From: Chryseolinea sp. H1M3-3
GTDB lineage: Bacteria; Bacteroidota; Bacteroidia; Cytophagales; Cyclobacteriaceae
Reading direction: 5' to 3'
NCBI RefSeq assembly: GCF_029360725.1
Contig: NZ_JARKMY010000004.1
Location: forward strand, 62,001-126,000
Length of the DNA: 64,000 bases
The position numbers and the translations under genes are program-made. Position 1 is the first letter of the stretch. Every line of letters starts with the position of its first letter. Of this stretch, positions 1 through 7,477 are shown piece by piece. The notes under the pieces are model-generated. The model was given only the letters and a program-made list of their open reading frames with translations, was not told where the DNA came from and made no database searches.

Positions 1-276
1 TCTACTTTTCTATATACGATGAGCAGTCTACTGGATTTAATGACTTGGGACGCTACTACCAATATGGACCTATTGACTCAACCACTGTTGATGATTGCCG
101 GAAGCAAAGCCGACACCAAGTATATGACTGATGATGCGTTCAGCAAAGCTACCAGTGCGACGAGTAAGGAGCTGTTTGTTCTTGACGGCGCGACGCATAT
201 CCAAAGTTACTGGAAGCCGGAGTATGTGAATAAAGCAGTTAGAAAACTGACAGATTTCTTTAATAAAAATCTTTGA
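1..276 (+). CDS. Alpha/beta hydrolase, C-terminal part (5' end outside window)
   Basis: The frame is open from the first base without a stop, so this is the 3' end of a longer gene and not a short protein starting at the internal ATG at 19. The visible part matches the last third of an alpha/beta hydrolase of the dienelactone hydrolase/YcjY kind: a hydrophobic strand PLLMIAGSKAD ending in the probable catalytic Asp, a loop GATH with the probable catalytic His, then an amphipathic helix. The nucleophile elbow lies upstream of the window. It heads a same-strand run of exported hydrolases and redox proteins; the next gene begins 29 bases on. The substrate cannot be told from what is visible. Confidence 0.7.
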   Translation, partial: STFLYTMSSLLDLMTWDATTNMDLLTQPLLMIAGSKADTKYMTDDAFSKATSATSKELFVLDGATHIQSYWKPEYVNKAVRKLTDFFNKNL

Positions 277-305
277 TAAGAAAACTAAACATTAGATAAC
301 AAGCC

Positions 306-773
306 ATGAAAAATATTCTGACACTGGTTTTCTTTTGCACAGTGATTTTCTCCTCGTGCGCACAACAACGCGGCAATAAACGGTCTGACGCGAACACCAT
401 TTTTCCCAAAGGTAATAAAATCAATAACGACAATTTTAAGGGCACCGCATATCTCAAGACGCTGATGGAAGCAGACAGTCTCAACCCCACTTCCGTTGGC
501 AACGTGACTTTCGAAGCTGGTGCCCGCACCAAGTGGCACAAACATCCAGGCGGACAAATTCTATTGGTAACGGATGGAGTGGGTTATTATCAAGAGCAAG
601 GGCAAGCTAAAAAAATACTTCGAAAAGGTGATGTAATCAAGTGCCCTTCAAACGTGCCTCACTGGCATGGTGCGAGCGTTAACACAGCATTCGTTCAGGT
701 CGCAATAACAAATCGTCACCTTGGTGAAACCGTCTGGCTACACGAAGTAACTGAGGAAGAATATATAAAGTAA
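306..773 (+). CDS. Cupin-domain lipoprotein
   Basis: 155 residues. The N-terminus is a lipoprotein signal with lipobox FSSC (Cys18), so the protein should be anchored in the envelope. A single cupin fold follows: motif 1 carries His78, His80 and Gln84 (WHKHPGGQ), motif 2 carries His119 (PSNVPHWHG), which fits a mononuclear metal site. Soluble homologues are the small cupins found beside carboxymuconolactone decarboxylase genes and the cupin (R)-mandelonitrile lyases; the exact reaction is not predictable. Its neighbours, a secreted hydrolase, an exported flavodoxin and a CMD-like protein further on, suggest a shared extracytoplasmic pathway. Small gaps to the flanking genes fit one transcript. 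Confidence 0.85.
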   Translation: MKNILTLVFFCTVIFSSCAQQRGNKRSDANTIFPKGNKINNDNFKGTAYLKTLMEADSLNPTSVGNVTFEAGARTKWHKHPGGQILLVTDGVGYYQEQGQAKKILRKGDVIKCPSNVPHWHGASVNTAFVQVAITNRHLGETVWLHEVTEEEYIK

Positions 774-819
774 TACCGACTGCTTTCCGGCAATGGCAGC
801 TATCGGGATGAAACTATAA

Positions 820-1896
820 ATGAATATGAAGCATAACAGAAATAAGGTATTTGTGAGTGCATTAATATTATTGAGCACTTGCTTTAGCTACGGGCAAACG
901 AAACAACCAATTATCATTCAGGATCAAGGAAGCTTCGCAGTTGGTGGTACGGTAAAAACTAACCCGGGGACATTCGATCCGATTAAGCGTACTCCAGAAG
1001 GGCAGACATTTCATGGCGATCACGCTTATGTGTTCTATCAAATACCTGTTAATTCAAAGAAGCTTCCGCTTGTGTTCTGGCACGGCATCGGTCAATTTTC
1101 GAAAACATGGGAGACAACACCCGATGGCCGTGAAGGTTATCAGAACATATTTTTAAGACGAGGCTTTGGCGTTTACCTGATTGATCAGCCGAGAAGAGGC
1201 CGTGCTAGTCGCAGTACCGACTCCGTTACAATTGTTCCGACACCTGATGAGCAGATGTGGTTTGGAACATTTCGTCTTGGGATTTGGCCGGATTACTTTC
1301 CGGGAGTCCAATTCGCAAAGGATCCTGAAACGCTCAATCAATATTTTAGACAGATGGCGCCTAACGTAGGGGGATTTGATCCCGACGTAATCTCCGATGC
1401 AACTTCAAAATTGTTCGACAAGATTGGTGAAGGAATCCTTGTCAGTCACTCCCACGCTGGTGGATTCGGATGGCTCTCTGCAATTAAGAATAACAAAATA
1501 AAAGCAATTGTCTCCTACGAGCCCGGCAGCGGTTTCATCTTTCCCGAAGGAAAGGTTCCGCCACCAATCGCAAGTTCTTCCGGTCCGGTTGCCGCTGTCG
1601 GTAAACCCATGGAGGACTTTTTGAAGCTTACGAAAATTCCGATCATCATCTATTATGGAGACAATATTCCATCCAAGCCCGATCCGAATCCAGGCGCTGA
1701 TGGCTGGCGCGCACGACTTGAAATGGCGAGACTCTGGCGTGACACAGTCAATCGTCATGGTGGTGATGTAACCCTTGTTCACTTGCCCGAAGTCGGTCTA
1801 AAAGGTAACACACATTTCCCTTTTTCCGATTTAAATAATCTTGAAGTCGCTGATTTAATGTCGAAGTGGTTAAAGGAAAAGAAATTAGACAAGTAA
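820..1896 (+). CDS. Secreted alpha/beta hydrolase (esterase-like)
   Basis: 358 residues with an N-terminal signal peptide (hydrophobic stretch ending near YGQ). The core is an alpha/beta hydrolase: an HG oxyanion loop (LVFWHGIGQ), a nucleophile elbow SHSHAGG with Ser211, and a late His332 (NTHFPFSD) as probable catalytic base. The region between resembles large esterases found in Bacteroidota next to cupin and CMD genes. Two in-frame ATGs (820 and 826) are both possible starts; the upstream one is given. Predicted place is periplasm or outside the cell; substrate unknown. It lies between the cupin lipoprotein and two NTF2-like genes on the same strand. Confidence 0.8.
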   Translation: MNMKHNRNKVFVSALILLSTCFSYGQTKQPIIIQDQGSFAVGGTVKTNPGTFDPIKRTPEGQTFHGDHAYVFYQIPVNSKKLPLVFWHGIGQFSKTWETTPDGREGYQNIFLRRGFGVYLIDQPRRGRASRSTDSVTIVPTPDEQMWFGTFRLGIWPDYFPGVQFAKDPETLNQYFRQMAPNVGGFDPDVISDATSKLFDKIGEGILVSHSHAGGFGWLSAIKNNKIKAIVSYEPGSGFIFPEGKVPPPIASSSGPVAAVGKPMEDFLKLTKIPIIIYYGDNIPSKPDPNPGADGWRARLEMARLWRDTVNRHGGDVTLVHLPEVGLKGNTHFPFSDLNNLEVADLMSKWLKEKKLDK

Positions 1897-1919
1897 CAAC
1901 CAAACAATTTATACACGCT

Positions 1920-2387
1920 ATGAAAAAATCAATATTTGGGCTCTTCTTATTTGTATTGACGTTGGCAGTCAACGCTCAAACACCGAACACTGCAACCTTA
2001 AATACAGAGGAGCAGGAAGTTATCAATCTCTCAAAAGACAAATGGCAGTGGATGGCGGACAAAAATATAGACAAGCTCACGCCTCTATTCCACGACAAAT
2101 CAAAGTTTGTTCATATGAGCGGCACCTGGAAGAAAGATGAGGAACTTGAAATCATTAAATCGGGAAGCATTTGGTATAAGAAAGCTGACGTCAAAGACGT
2201 AGCTATTGAACTCATTGATGATACAGCCATTGTTTGGAACCGGATCACCTTAACCGCGTTTGTTCGTGGCAGTGATGTTGTGACCGAGTTTACAGTAACC
2301 GAAGTATATCAAAAAGAAAAGAAAGATTGGAAGTTACTCGCGTTGACCTTCAGCAGCGTTCGCGACACGCATGTCATTAAACACTAA
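1920..2387 (+). CDS. Exported NTF2-like (SnoaL/DUF4440-type) protein, copy 1
   Basis: 155 residues from the ATG at 1920, chosen because it begins directly with a signal peptide (MKKSIFGLFLFVLTLAVNAQ); the frame is open further upstream but that would overlap the previous gene. The mature part is one NTF2-like alpha+beta cone: an N-terminal helix with KDKWQWMADKN, then beta strands carrying FVHMSG, SGSIWYKKADV and TEFTVTEVYQK. Members of this fold bind small hydrophobic ligands or act as isomerases or cyclases, but many are uncharacterised. It is followed 24 bases later by a clear paralogue, so the pair arose by tandem duplication. Envelope location is inferred from the signal peptide. Confidence 0.82.
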   Translation: MKKSIFGLFLFVLTLAVNAQTPNTATLNTEEQEVINLSKDKWQWMADKNIDKLTPLFHDKSKFVHMSGTWKKDEELEIIKSGSIWYKKADVKDVAIELIDDTAIVWNRITLTAFVRGSDVVTEFTVTEVYQKEKKDWKLLALTFSSVRDTHVIKH

Positions 2388-2411
2388 AATAGATACTTAA
2401 GAACCTCAAAT

Positions 2412-2867
2412 ATGAAGATGATACTCCACGCAATACTGATAGTCTTCGCCAGCGCATCGACCCTCGCGCAAAATTCAAACGCTGATCAGGAGGTACTAAA
2501 GCTATCGAAAGATAAATGGCAATGGATGGCCGACAAGAATGTAGACAAACTGAAAGATCTTTTCGACGACAAGTCTGTCTTTGTGCACATGGGCGGATCA
2601 TGGGGAAAAGAGCAGGAACTTAATGTAATCGAAAGTGGTGGCATACACTATAAAAAGGCAGACGTTCTTGAAGCATCTGTCCAGATCATTGGCAACACCG
2701 CGATTGTTCTTAACAGGATCACCTTGCTTGCCGTTGTAGGCGGAAATGAAGTTACGAATCCATTTATCGTTACTGAAGTTTATGTAAAGGCAAATGGGAA
2801 GTGGAAAATGGGATCATTATCGTTTACTAAAACAATGGGACCAGGAACAGAGCAGCCCAAGAAATAA
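2412..2867 (+). CDS. Exported NTF2-like protein, copy 2 (tandem paralogue)
   Basis: 151 residues with signal peptide (MKMILHAILIVFASASTLAQ). The mature sequence repeats the pattern of the preceding gene almost motif for motif: LSKDKWQWMADKN, FVHMGGSWGKEQEL, SGGIHYKKADV, NRITLLAVVGGNEV and TEVYVKANGKWK. The fold is NTF2-like and no catalytic residue can be assigned. The two copies have diverged most in the signal peptide and C-terminus, so they may form a heteromer or bind different ligands. It sits inside the run of exported enzymes, 21 bases before the flavodoxin gene. Confidence 0.82.
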   Translation: MKMILHAILIVFASASTLAQNSNADQEVLKLSKDKWQWMADKNVDKLKDLFDDKSVFVHMGGSWGKEQELNVIESGGIHYKKADVLEASVQIIGNTAIVLNRITLLAVVGGNEVTNPFIVTEVYVKANGKWKMGSLSFTKTMGPGTEQPKK

Positions 2868-2888
2868 TCAGATATAACAAACTTTATT

Positions 2889-3515
2889 TTGAAGCTACTA
2901 ACGATATTATTTGGTTTCATTTCAATCTGTTGTTCGTCGCAGGACAACGACACAAAGCTACATCGCGATGTTGGCAGTGGTTCTGAGAAAGTTCTGATTG
3001 TCTACCTATCACGCACCAACAACACGAAAGCAGTTGCTGAAATCATTCACGAAAATGTGGGAGGAGATTTAGTGGCGTTAGTGTTGGTAAATCCATATCC
3101 CGAAGATTACAAGACGACTGTGGCGCAGGTTGCAAAAGAAAATGAGACAGAATTCCTCCCACCGTTAAAAACTAAGATTAACGACATCGAACACTATGAT
3201 GTAGTCTTTGTCGGATTTCCAACATGGGGTATGCAATTGCCACCTCCCATAAAAAGCTTTCTGAAACAGTACGATCTGAGTGGAAAAACAATTGTTCCTT
3301 TTAATACCAACGGAGGTTATGGGATTGGAAGCTCTTTCAGCACTGTAAAAGAACTATGTCCGAATAGCAAGGTAGTAGAAGGGTTCTCTATTAAGGGTGG
3401 AGTGGAAAGAGATGGAATTCTTCTGGTAATAGAGGGCGACAAAAAGAAGGAAGCGCGACTCGACATAAAGGAATGGTTACGAAAAATCAACATGCTGAGA
3501 CAAGACACTAAATAG
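2889..3515 (+). CDS. Exported flavodoxin (probable lipoprotein)
   Basis: 208 residues, starting at TTG; no ATG lies in a better place and the signal peptide begins directly after this codon. The signal ends in a cysteine pair (ISICCSS, Cys14/Cys15) that could be a lipobox. The rest is a flavodoxin: phosphate-binding loop YLSRTNNTKAVA at about residues 39-50, the flavin-contacting segments VGFPTWGMQLPPP and FNTNGGYGIGSS, and a C-terminal helix. It should bind FMN and shuttle electrons or act as a flavin reductase. Placement outside the cytoplasm is uncommon for this fold but agrees with the exported neighbours. The CMD-like gene follows after 7 bases, so co-transcription is nearly certain. Confidence 0.83.
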   Translation: MKLLTILFGFISICCSSQDNDTKLHRDVGSGSEKVLIVYLSRTNNTKAVAEIIHENVGGDLVALVLVNPYPEDYKTTVAQVAKENETEFLPPLKTKINDIEHYDVVFVGFPTWGMQLPPPIKSFLKQYDLSGKTIVPFNTNGGYGIGSSFSTVKELCPNSKVVEGFSIKGGVERDGILLVIEGDKKKEARLDIKEWLRKINMLRQDTK

Positions 3516-3522
3516 ATTACCA

Positions 3523-4254
3523 ATGCTTCAAATAAAAACATATCTGTTAACCATTCTTATATTGCTGTATAGCGCGGCACAAGCGCAGCATACGCCTGGA
3601 ACAAAAACACTTTCAGATAAACAGAAAGGTATTGTGCTGATGGCAGTGTTCACTGCTAAAGGCGATTTGGAAAAACTTAAGCCTGCGATCAATACTGCGC
3701 TCGACGCAGGACTTACAATCAATGAGTGCAAAGAAGTTTTCCTGCATTCATATGCATACTGTGGATTTCCAAGAAGCATCCAGAGTCTTAACACCTTAAT
3801 AGCGACCCTTGATGAACGGAAAGCCAAGGGAATCAAAGACAATATCGGAAGAGAAGCCACTCCTGTCAGTGATACCAATAAATATGAGACGGGGTGGAAA
3901 AACCTGGCAAAACTCGGAGGACGTTCAACGGAGGGGCCAATCGAAAAACCAACATCAGGTTATGGTGCCTTTAGTCCTGAGATTGACAGATTTCTTAAAG
4001 AGCATCTGTTTGCAGATCTTTTTTCAAGGGACGTGTTGACTTTTGCTGAGCGAGAACTTACAACCGTATCCGTTCTGATTGCTCTTGGCAAAGGCGTCGA
4101 GCCTATGCTCGGGTCGCATTTAAGTTTGACGATGAAGCAAGGGCTGACTAAAAATCAAATTGAAGAAATCTTCGCGTTGATTGAGAAAGCAGTAAGCAAG
4201 GCAGATGCGGAAGCTGCCAGAAAAGTCTTCGCTGGAATTATAACTGGCAACTAA
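3523..4254 (+). CDS. Exported carboxymuconolactone decarboxylase-family protein (two CMD domains)
   Basis: 243 residues with signal peptide (MLQIKTYLLTILILLYSAAQAQ). Two CMD/AhpD-like alpha-helical domains follow, at about 35-105 and 150-240. The first contains HSYAYCGFPRS, the common CMD signature with a single Cys; the CxxC pair needed for AhpD-type peroxidase activity is absent. The second has HLSLTMKQGLTKNQIEEI and no Cys. Known relatives are gamma-carboxymuconolactone decarboxylases and uncharacterised redox helpers. With a flavodoxin 7 bases upstream and a cupin in the same run, an extracytoplasmic redox or ring-modifying role is plausible, but the substrate is unknown. Confidence 0.82.
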   Translation: MLQIKTYLLTILILLYSAAQAQHTPGTKTLSDKQKGIVLMAVFTAKGDLEKLKPAINTALDAGLTINECKEVFLHSYAYCGFPRSIQSLNTLIATLDERKAKGIKDNIGREATPVSDTNKYETGWKNLAKLGGRSTEGPIEKPTSGYGAFSPEIDRFLKEHLFADLFSRDVLTFAERELTTVSVLIALGKGVEPMLGSHLSLTMKQGLTKNQIEEIFALIEKAVSKADAEAARKVFAGIITGN

Positions 4255-4286
4255 ACAAAATCAAGCGACACCCATAACTAAACGAT

Positions 4287-5903
4287 ATGAAAATTTTATT
4301 TATTAGTATTTTCTCGTTGCTCTTCATTGCGACATCGCATGCTCAGCAAAGTACAGGGCCTGAGGTACGCACAAAATCAGGAGTTGTACGCGGGGGCACT
4401 GAAGAAGACATATCATACTTTAAAGGAATTCCCTACGCCGCACCTCCGGTTGGCGCAAATCGTTGGCGACCACCCCAACCGGTTGCTCCATGGAAAGACG
4501 TTCGGGATGCAACCAAAGACTGCGCTGATTGTCCACAACGTGCCTGGCCGGGTTCTACATCATTCCAGTCTGAGGATTGTCTTTTTCTCAACGTATGGGC
4601 ACCCTCTTCCATTGATAAAAAAACAAAACTACCAGTGATGTTTTGGATACATGGAGGTGGATTCACCGGTGGTAGTGGCTCTGGTCCTGGAGCTTCTGGA
4701 AAAGCCTTTGCAAAACAGGGCGTTATCCTTGTAACAATTAACTACAGACTTGGACGTCTTGGACATTTCGCTTTTCCCGCTTTGAGCCAGGAAAATCCAG
4801 AAGAATACAAGGGGAGCTACGCGTTTATGGATCAAATTGCCGCGCTTAAGTGGGTTAAGGAGAACATTACAGCCTTTGGAGGTGATCCTAACAATGTAAC
4901 CATTTTTGGTTTTTCAGCTGGAGGTGTAGCGGTTCATTCACTTCTAACAATACCGGCAGCAAAAAATCTTTTCCATAAAGCTATTGGCCATTCAAGTGGA
5001 GGTCGTGATGGCGTACTAACCGGCCGTCCGATCAACAAGGATAATGCAGATCCTCTATATTCAATTTCAGCAGAAACCATCGGAACGAACTTTGCTCGCC
5101 GACACAAGATTCAAAATATAGATGCAGACGCATTAGCGAGACTTCGTGCATTGACTGTAGAACAAATTATTGATGGCGGACAGGAAAACGATAGCTCGGG
5201 TATCAGAACATATTCGGGTCCAATTCTCGATGGAAAACTCGTCGTGGAAACTGCGGAGACTGCATACAACGCAGGAAGATTTCCGAGTATACCGCTCATG
5301 ATTGGTAATTGTAGCGCCGAAATAGGTGGACCATTTGTTAGTACTGCAACATCAAAGGAAATGTTGTTTGCTCTCTTTGGCGAAAATGAGGACCAAGCAA
5401 CAGCCGCATTCGATCCGAATGGCAAGAATGAGTTCGCAGAAGTCCAGACAATGTTCAACACAGATTGGGTGTGGGCCGAGCCTGCACGCATGACTGCTAG
5501 AGCATTTACAAAGAAACGCGCTCCAGCTTACATCTTTCAATTCGGGTATGTACCTGCCGCAGCAAGAGAAAGATCACGTTACGGTGCAGGCCACGGATCA
5601 GATATCGCATTTGTCTTCAACACACTCCATGCAAGATGGGGAGCACCTCAAGAATCAACTGCTGAAGAAAAAGAGTTGGCAAGGATCATGAACACATATT
5701 GGACAAACTTTGCAAAGACAGGAAATCCTAATGGTAAAGACGTACCGAACTGGCCATTATACGATATCAAAACGGAAGAGATCCTTGATGTTGATTTAGA
5801 CGGCAAAGTACAAAGCAAACCTGATCCTCGTAAAGAGAGACTGAATGTAATTGAGAAAGCGTTCAAGAATAAGCGGGAGACAATACAATCGCGCGGTATA
5901 TAG
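4287..5903 (+). CDS. Secreted type B carboxylesterase
   Basis: 538 residues, the usual length of the family, with a signal peptide ending near SHAQ. The order of landmarks is complete: EDISYFKGIPYAAPPVG near the N-terminus, EDCLFLNVW, oxyanion loop WIHGGGFTGG, nucleophile elbow GFSAGG with Ser210, probable acid Glu345 (CSAEIGG) and catalytic His436 (GAGHGSD). The family normally has Glu before the Ser (GESAGG); here it is Phe. The enzyme should hydrolyse carboxylic esters outside the cytoplasm. It closes the run of exported enzymes; the intergenic region that follows carries the araC control sites. Confidence 0.88.
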   Translation: MKILFISIFSLLFIATSHAQQSTGPEVRTKSGVVRGGTEEDISYFKGIPYAAPPVGANRWRPPQPVAPWKDVRDATKDCADCPQRAWPGSTSFQSEDCLFLNVWAPSSIDKKTKLPVMFWIHGGGFTGGSGSGPGASGKAFAKQGVILVTINYRLGRLGHFAFPALSQENPEEYKGSYAFMDQIAALKWVKENITAFGGDPNNVTIFGFSAGGVAVHSLLTIPAAKNLFHKAIGHSSGGRDGVLTGRPINKDNADPLYSISAETIGTNFARRHKIQNIDADALARLRALTVEQIIDGGQENDSSGIRTYSGPILDGKLVVETAETAYNAGRFPSIPLMIGNCSAEIGGPFVSTATSKEMLFALFGENEDQATAAFDPNGKNEFAEVQTMFNTDWVWAEPARMTARAFTKKRAPAYIFQFGYVPAAARERSRYGAGHGSDIAFVFNTLHARWGAPQESTAEEKELARIMNTYWTNFAKTGNPNGKDVPNWPLYDIKTEEILDVDLDGKVQSKPDPRKERLNVIEKAFKNKRETIQSRGI

Positions 5904-5977
5904 TTACTCATTCTCAATGATTTTAAGATATGATTACTTTCAAAACACATGAGCCAAACGCGTTGAAGCTTATACCA

Positions 5978-6013
5978 TTTGATTTTCGTAAGGCTCAGTT
6001 TGATCTTCGTATG
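5978..6013 (+). promoter_or_regulatory. Two direct repeats, probable AraC-regulator binding sites
   Basis: TTTGATTTTCGTAAG at 5978-5992 is followed by TTTGATCTTCGTATG at 5999-6013: 13 of 15 bases agree and the start-to-start distance is 21 bases, two helical turns. AraC-type regulators bind such in-phase direct repeats. The second copy ends about 20 bases before the -7 box of the regulator gene, where an activator would touch the promoter. A third, exact copy lies just before the iorA-like gene. Confidence 0.65.
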
Positions 6014-6032
6014 TGAGCCCAATTGCATTTTA

Positions 6033-6040
6033 TAATTTTG
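6033..6040 (+). promoter_or_regulatory. Promoter -7 element of the araC-type gene
   Basis: TAATTTTG matches the Bacteroidota -7 consensus TAnnTTTG. It ends only 7 bases before the ATG at 6048, so the transcript would have almost no leader. No good -33 TTTG is found at the normal distance, which fits dependence on an activator at the upstream repeats. Confidence 0.5.
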
Positions 6041-6047
6041 TCGATCG

Positions 6048-6947
6048 ATGGAAAAAGCCGAAACACTACAGGAGTTTTACAAAAGAAAATTTGCAGAAGT
6101 ACCCGGCACTTTTACAAGCGAGATCGGCCATTTCAATATCTTTAGGCTTGAGCCGTTCGTTGAGGGAAAGCCTACCAATATACCCTATCGCCGAAGGGAT
6201 TTCTTTAAGATAATGCTGGTGAAGGGACAAAGTGACGTCCATTTCACTGACAAGACAATTGCGATAAAGACGCAAGGGCTTTCATTCTCGAGTCCTCAGA
6301 TCCCTTATAAGTGGGAACATCTTGATAAAATCCGCGAAGGTGTCTATTGCATTTTCGATCAGCAACTATTTCATCAGTTCGGTCAACTAACGCAGTATGA
6401 AGTATTCCAACCGAATGGTAAACACATTTTCGAGTTAACTGATGAACAGGTTAGTAATGTCAATAATATTTTTCGCCGAATTGAAAAAGAGTTCAACTCT
6501 GAATACAAATACAAGTATGATGTTATCCGCAACCTTATCTCAGAGCTGATCCATTTTGGTTTGAGGCTTCAACCACCGGTCGTTCAGGAAAAGGAAGCTG
6601 CAAACGCATCACAAAGAATTTCCGCGCTGTTCCTTGAATTATTGGAGCGTCAGTTCCCGGTAGACGATCAGCATCCCGCTATTCAAATTAAATCGGCCTC
6701 AGAGTTCGCTGATCAATTGAACATCCACGTCAACCATCTGAACCGGGCAATAAAAGAAACGCTTCAAAAAACAACAACGCAGGTCATTGCAGAGCGAGTG
6801 GTTCAGGAAGCAAAAATATTATTGCGTCATAGCAAATGGGGCGTTGCTGAAATCGGTTATGCCCTAGGGTTTACTGAACCAACACATTTCAACAACTTTT
6901 TCAAGAAGCATACCACCACCAGTCCTACTAAGTTTCGGAATGTTTGA
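6048..6947 (+). CDS. AraC-family transcriptional regulator
   Basis: 299 residues. The N-terminal part (about 20-170) is a cupin-like sensing domain typical of Bacteroidota AraC proteins (RRRDFFKIMLVKGQ, SFSSPQIPYKWE). The C-terminal 100 residues carry the two helix-turn-helix motifs: FADQLNIHVNHLNRAIKE and, in the second, VAEIGYALGFTEPTHFNNFF with the family ending TTSPTKFRN. The gene lies between the exported-enzyme run and the molybdenum hydroxylase pair, all on one strand. Repeats upstream of it (5978-6013) and upstream of the next gene (6943-6957) make it the likely local regulator and autoregulator. The effector is unknown, possibly an aromatic or ester compound. Confidence 0.9.
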   Translation: MEKAETLQEFYKRKFAEVPGTFTSEIGHFNIFRLEPFVEGKPTNIPYRRRDFFKIMLVKGQSDVHFTDKTIAIKTQGLSFSSPQIPYKWEHLDKIREGVYCIFDQQLFHQFGQLTQYEVFQPNGKHIFELTDEQVSNVNNIFRRIEKEFNSEYKYKYDVIRNLISELIHFGLRLQPPVVQEKEAANASQRISALFLELLERQFPVDDQHPAIQIKSASEFADQLNIHVNHLNRAIKETLQKTTTQVIAERVVQEAKILLRHSKWGVAEIGYALGFTEPTHFNNFFKKHTTTSPTKFRNV

Positions 6948-6957
6948 TTTTCGTAAG
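6943..6957 (+). promoter_or_regulatory. Exact copy of the araC upstream site, before the iorA-like gene
   Basis: TTTGATTTTCGTAAG is identical to 5978-5992 and overlaps the stop codon of the regulator gene, 49 bases before the IorA-like start. A 15-base exact match at the head of the next transcription unit strongly suggests the regulator also acts here. No second half-site at a 21-base distance was seen. Confidence 0.6.
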
Positions 6958-7005
6958 CATTGGTGACTTTTTTTTTTATTAAATTATGGTGACAAACCAG
7001 AACAT

Positions 7006-7461
7006 ATGGCGGCAATAAATCTAAATATAAACGGGAAAAAGCAAGTGCTTGATATTGATCCGAAAACACCAGTGCTATGGGTGTTACGCGATCATCTAAA
7101 TCTTGTGGGAACGAAGTTCGGATGTGGTGTCGCGCAATGCGGTGCATGCACAATTCATGTTAACGGCAATGCGGTTCGATCATGCATTTTACCGGTATCA
7201 CAAATTGAAAACAAGGAAGTGATCACAATAGAAGGACTTTCCGAAGACGGTGATCATCCGGTACAGAAAGCATGGCTCGAACACGACGTTGCACAATGTG
7301 GTTACTGCCAGACCGGGCAGATCATGACTGCAGCTGCACTGTTGAAAAGTAATCCTTCTCCCAGTGATGAAGATATTGAGAATACAATGAACGGAAACAT
7401 TTGCCGTTGCGCTACCTACCTCCGCATTAAAGCTGCAATCAAGACAGCTGCAAACTCTTAA
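7006..7461 (+). CDS. (2Fe-2S)-binding subunit of a molybdenum hydroxylase (IorA/CoxS-like)
   Basis: 151 residues, the usual length. It has a plant-ferredoxin-type [2Fe-2S] domain with Cys40, Cys45, Cys48 and Cys60 (CGVAQCGAC...C), then the helical [2Fe-2S] domain with Cys98, Cys101, Cys133 and Cys135 ([13 protein letters not shown]). It passes electrons from the molybdopterin subunit to an outside acceptor. There is no signal peptide; since the partner encoded 16 bases downstream has a Tat signal, this subunit is probably carried out of the cytoplasm folded together with it. Relatives include isoquinoline 1-oxidoreductase and periplasmic aldehyde oxidoreductases. Confidence 0.92.
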   Translation: MAAINLNINGKKQVLDIDPKTPVLWVLRDHLNLVGTKFGCGVAQCGACTIHVNGNAVRSCILPVSQIENKEVITIEGLSEDGDHPVQKAWLEHDVAQCGYCQTGQIMTAAALLKSNPSPSDEDIENTMNGNICRCATYLRIKAAIKTAANS

Positions 7462-7477
7462 TCAAAAAACATCAACC

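Noticed and set aside
5992-6019. Inverted repeat GGCTCA/TGAGCC before the araC-type gene
   Set aside because: It overlaps the direct repeats, which explain the region better; six-base arms 16 bases apart can be chance.
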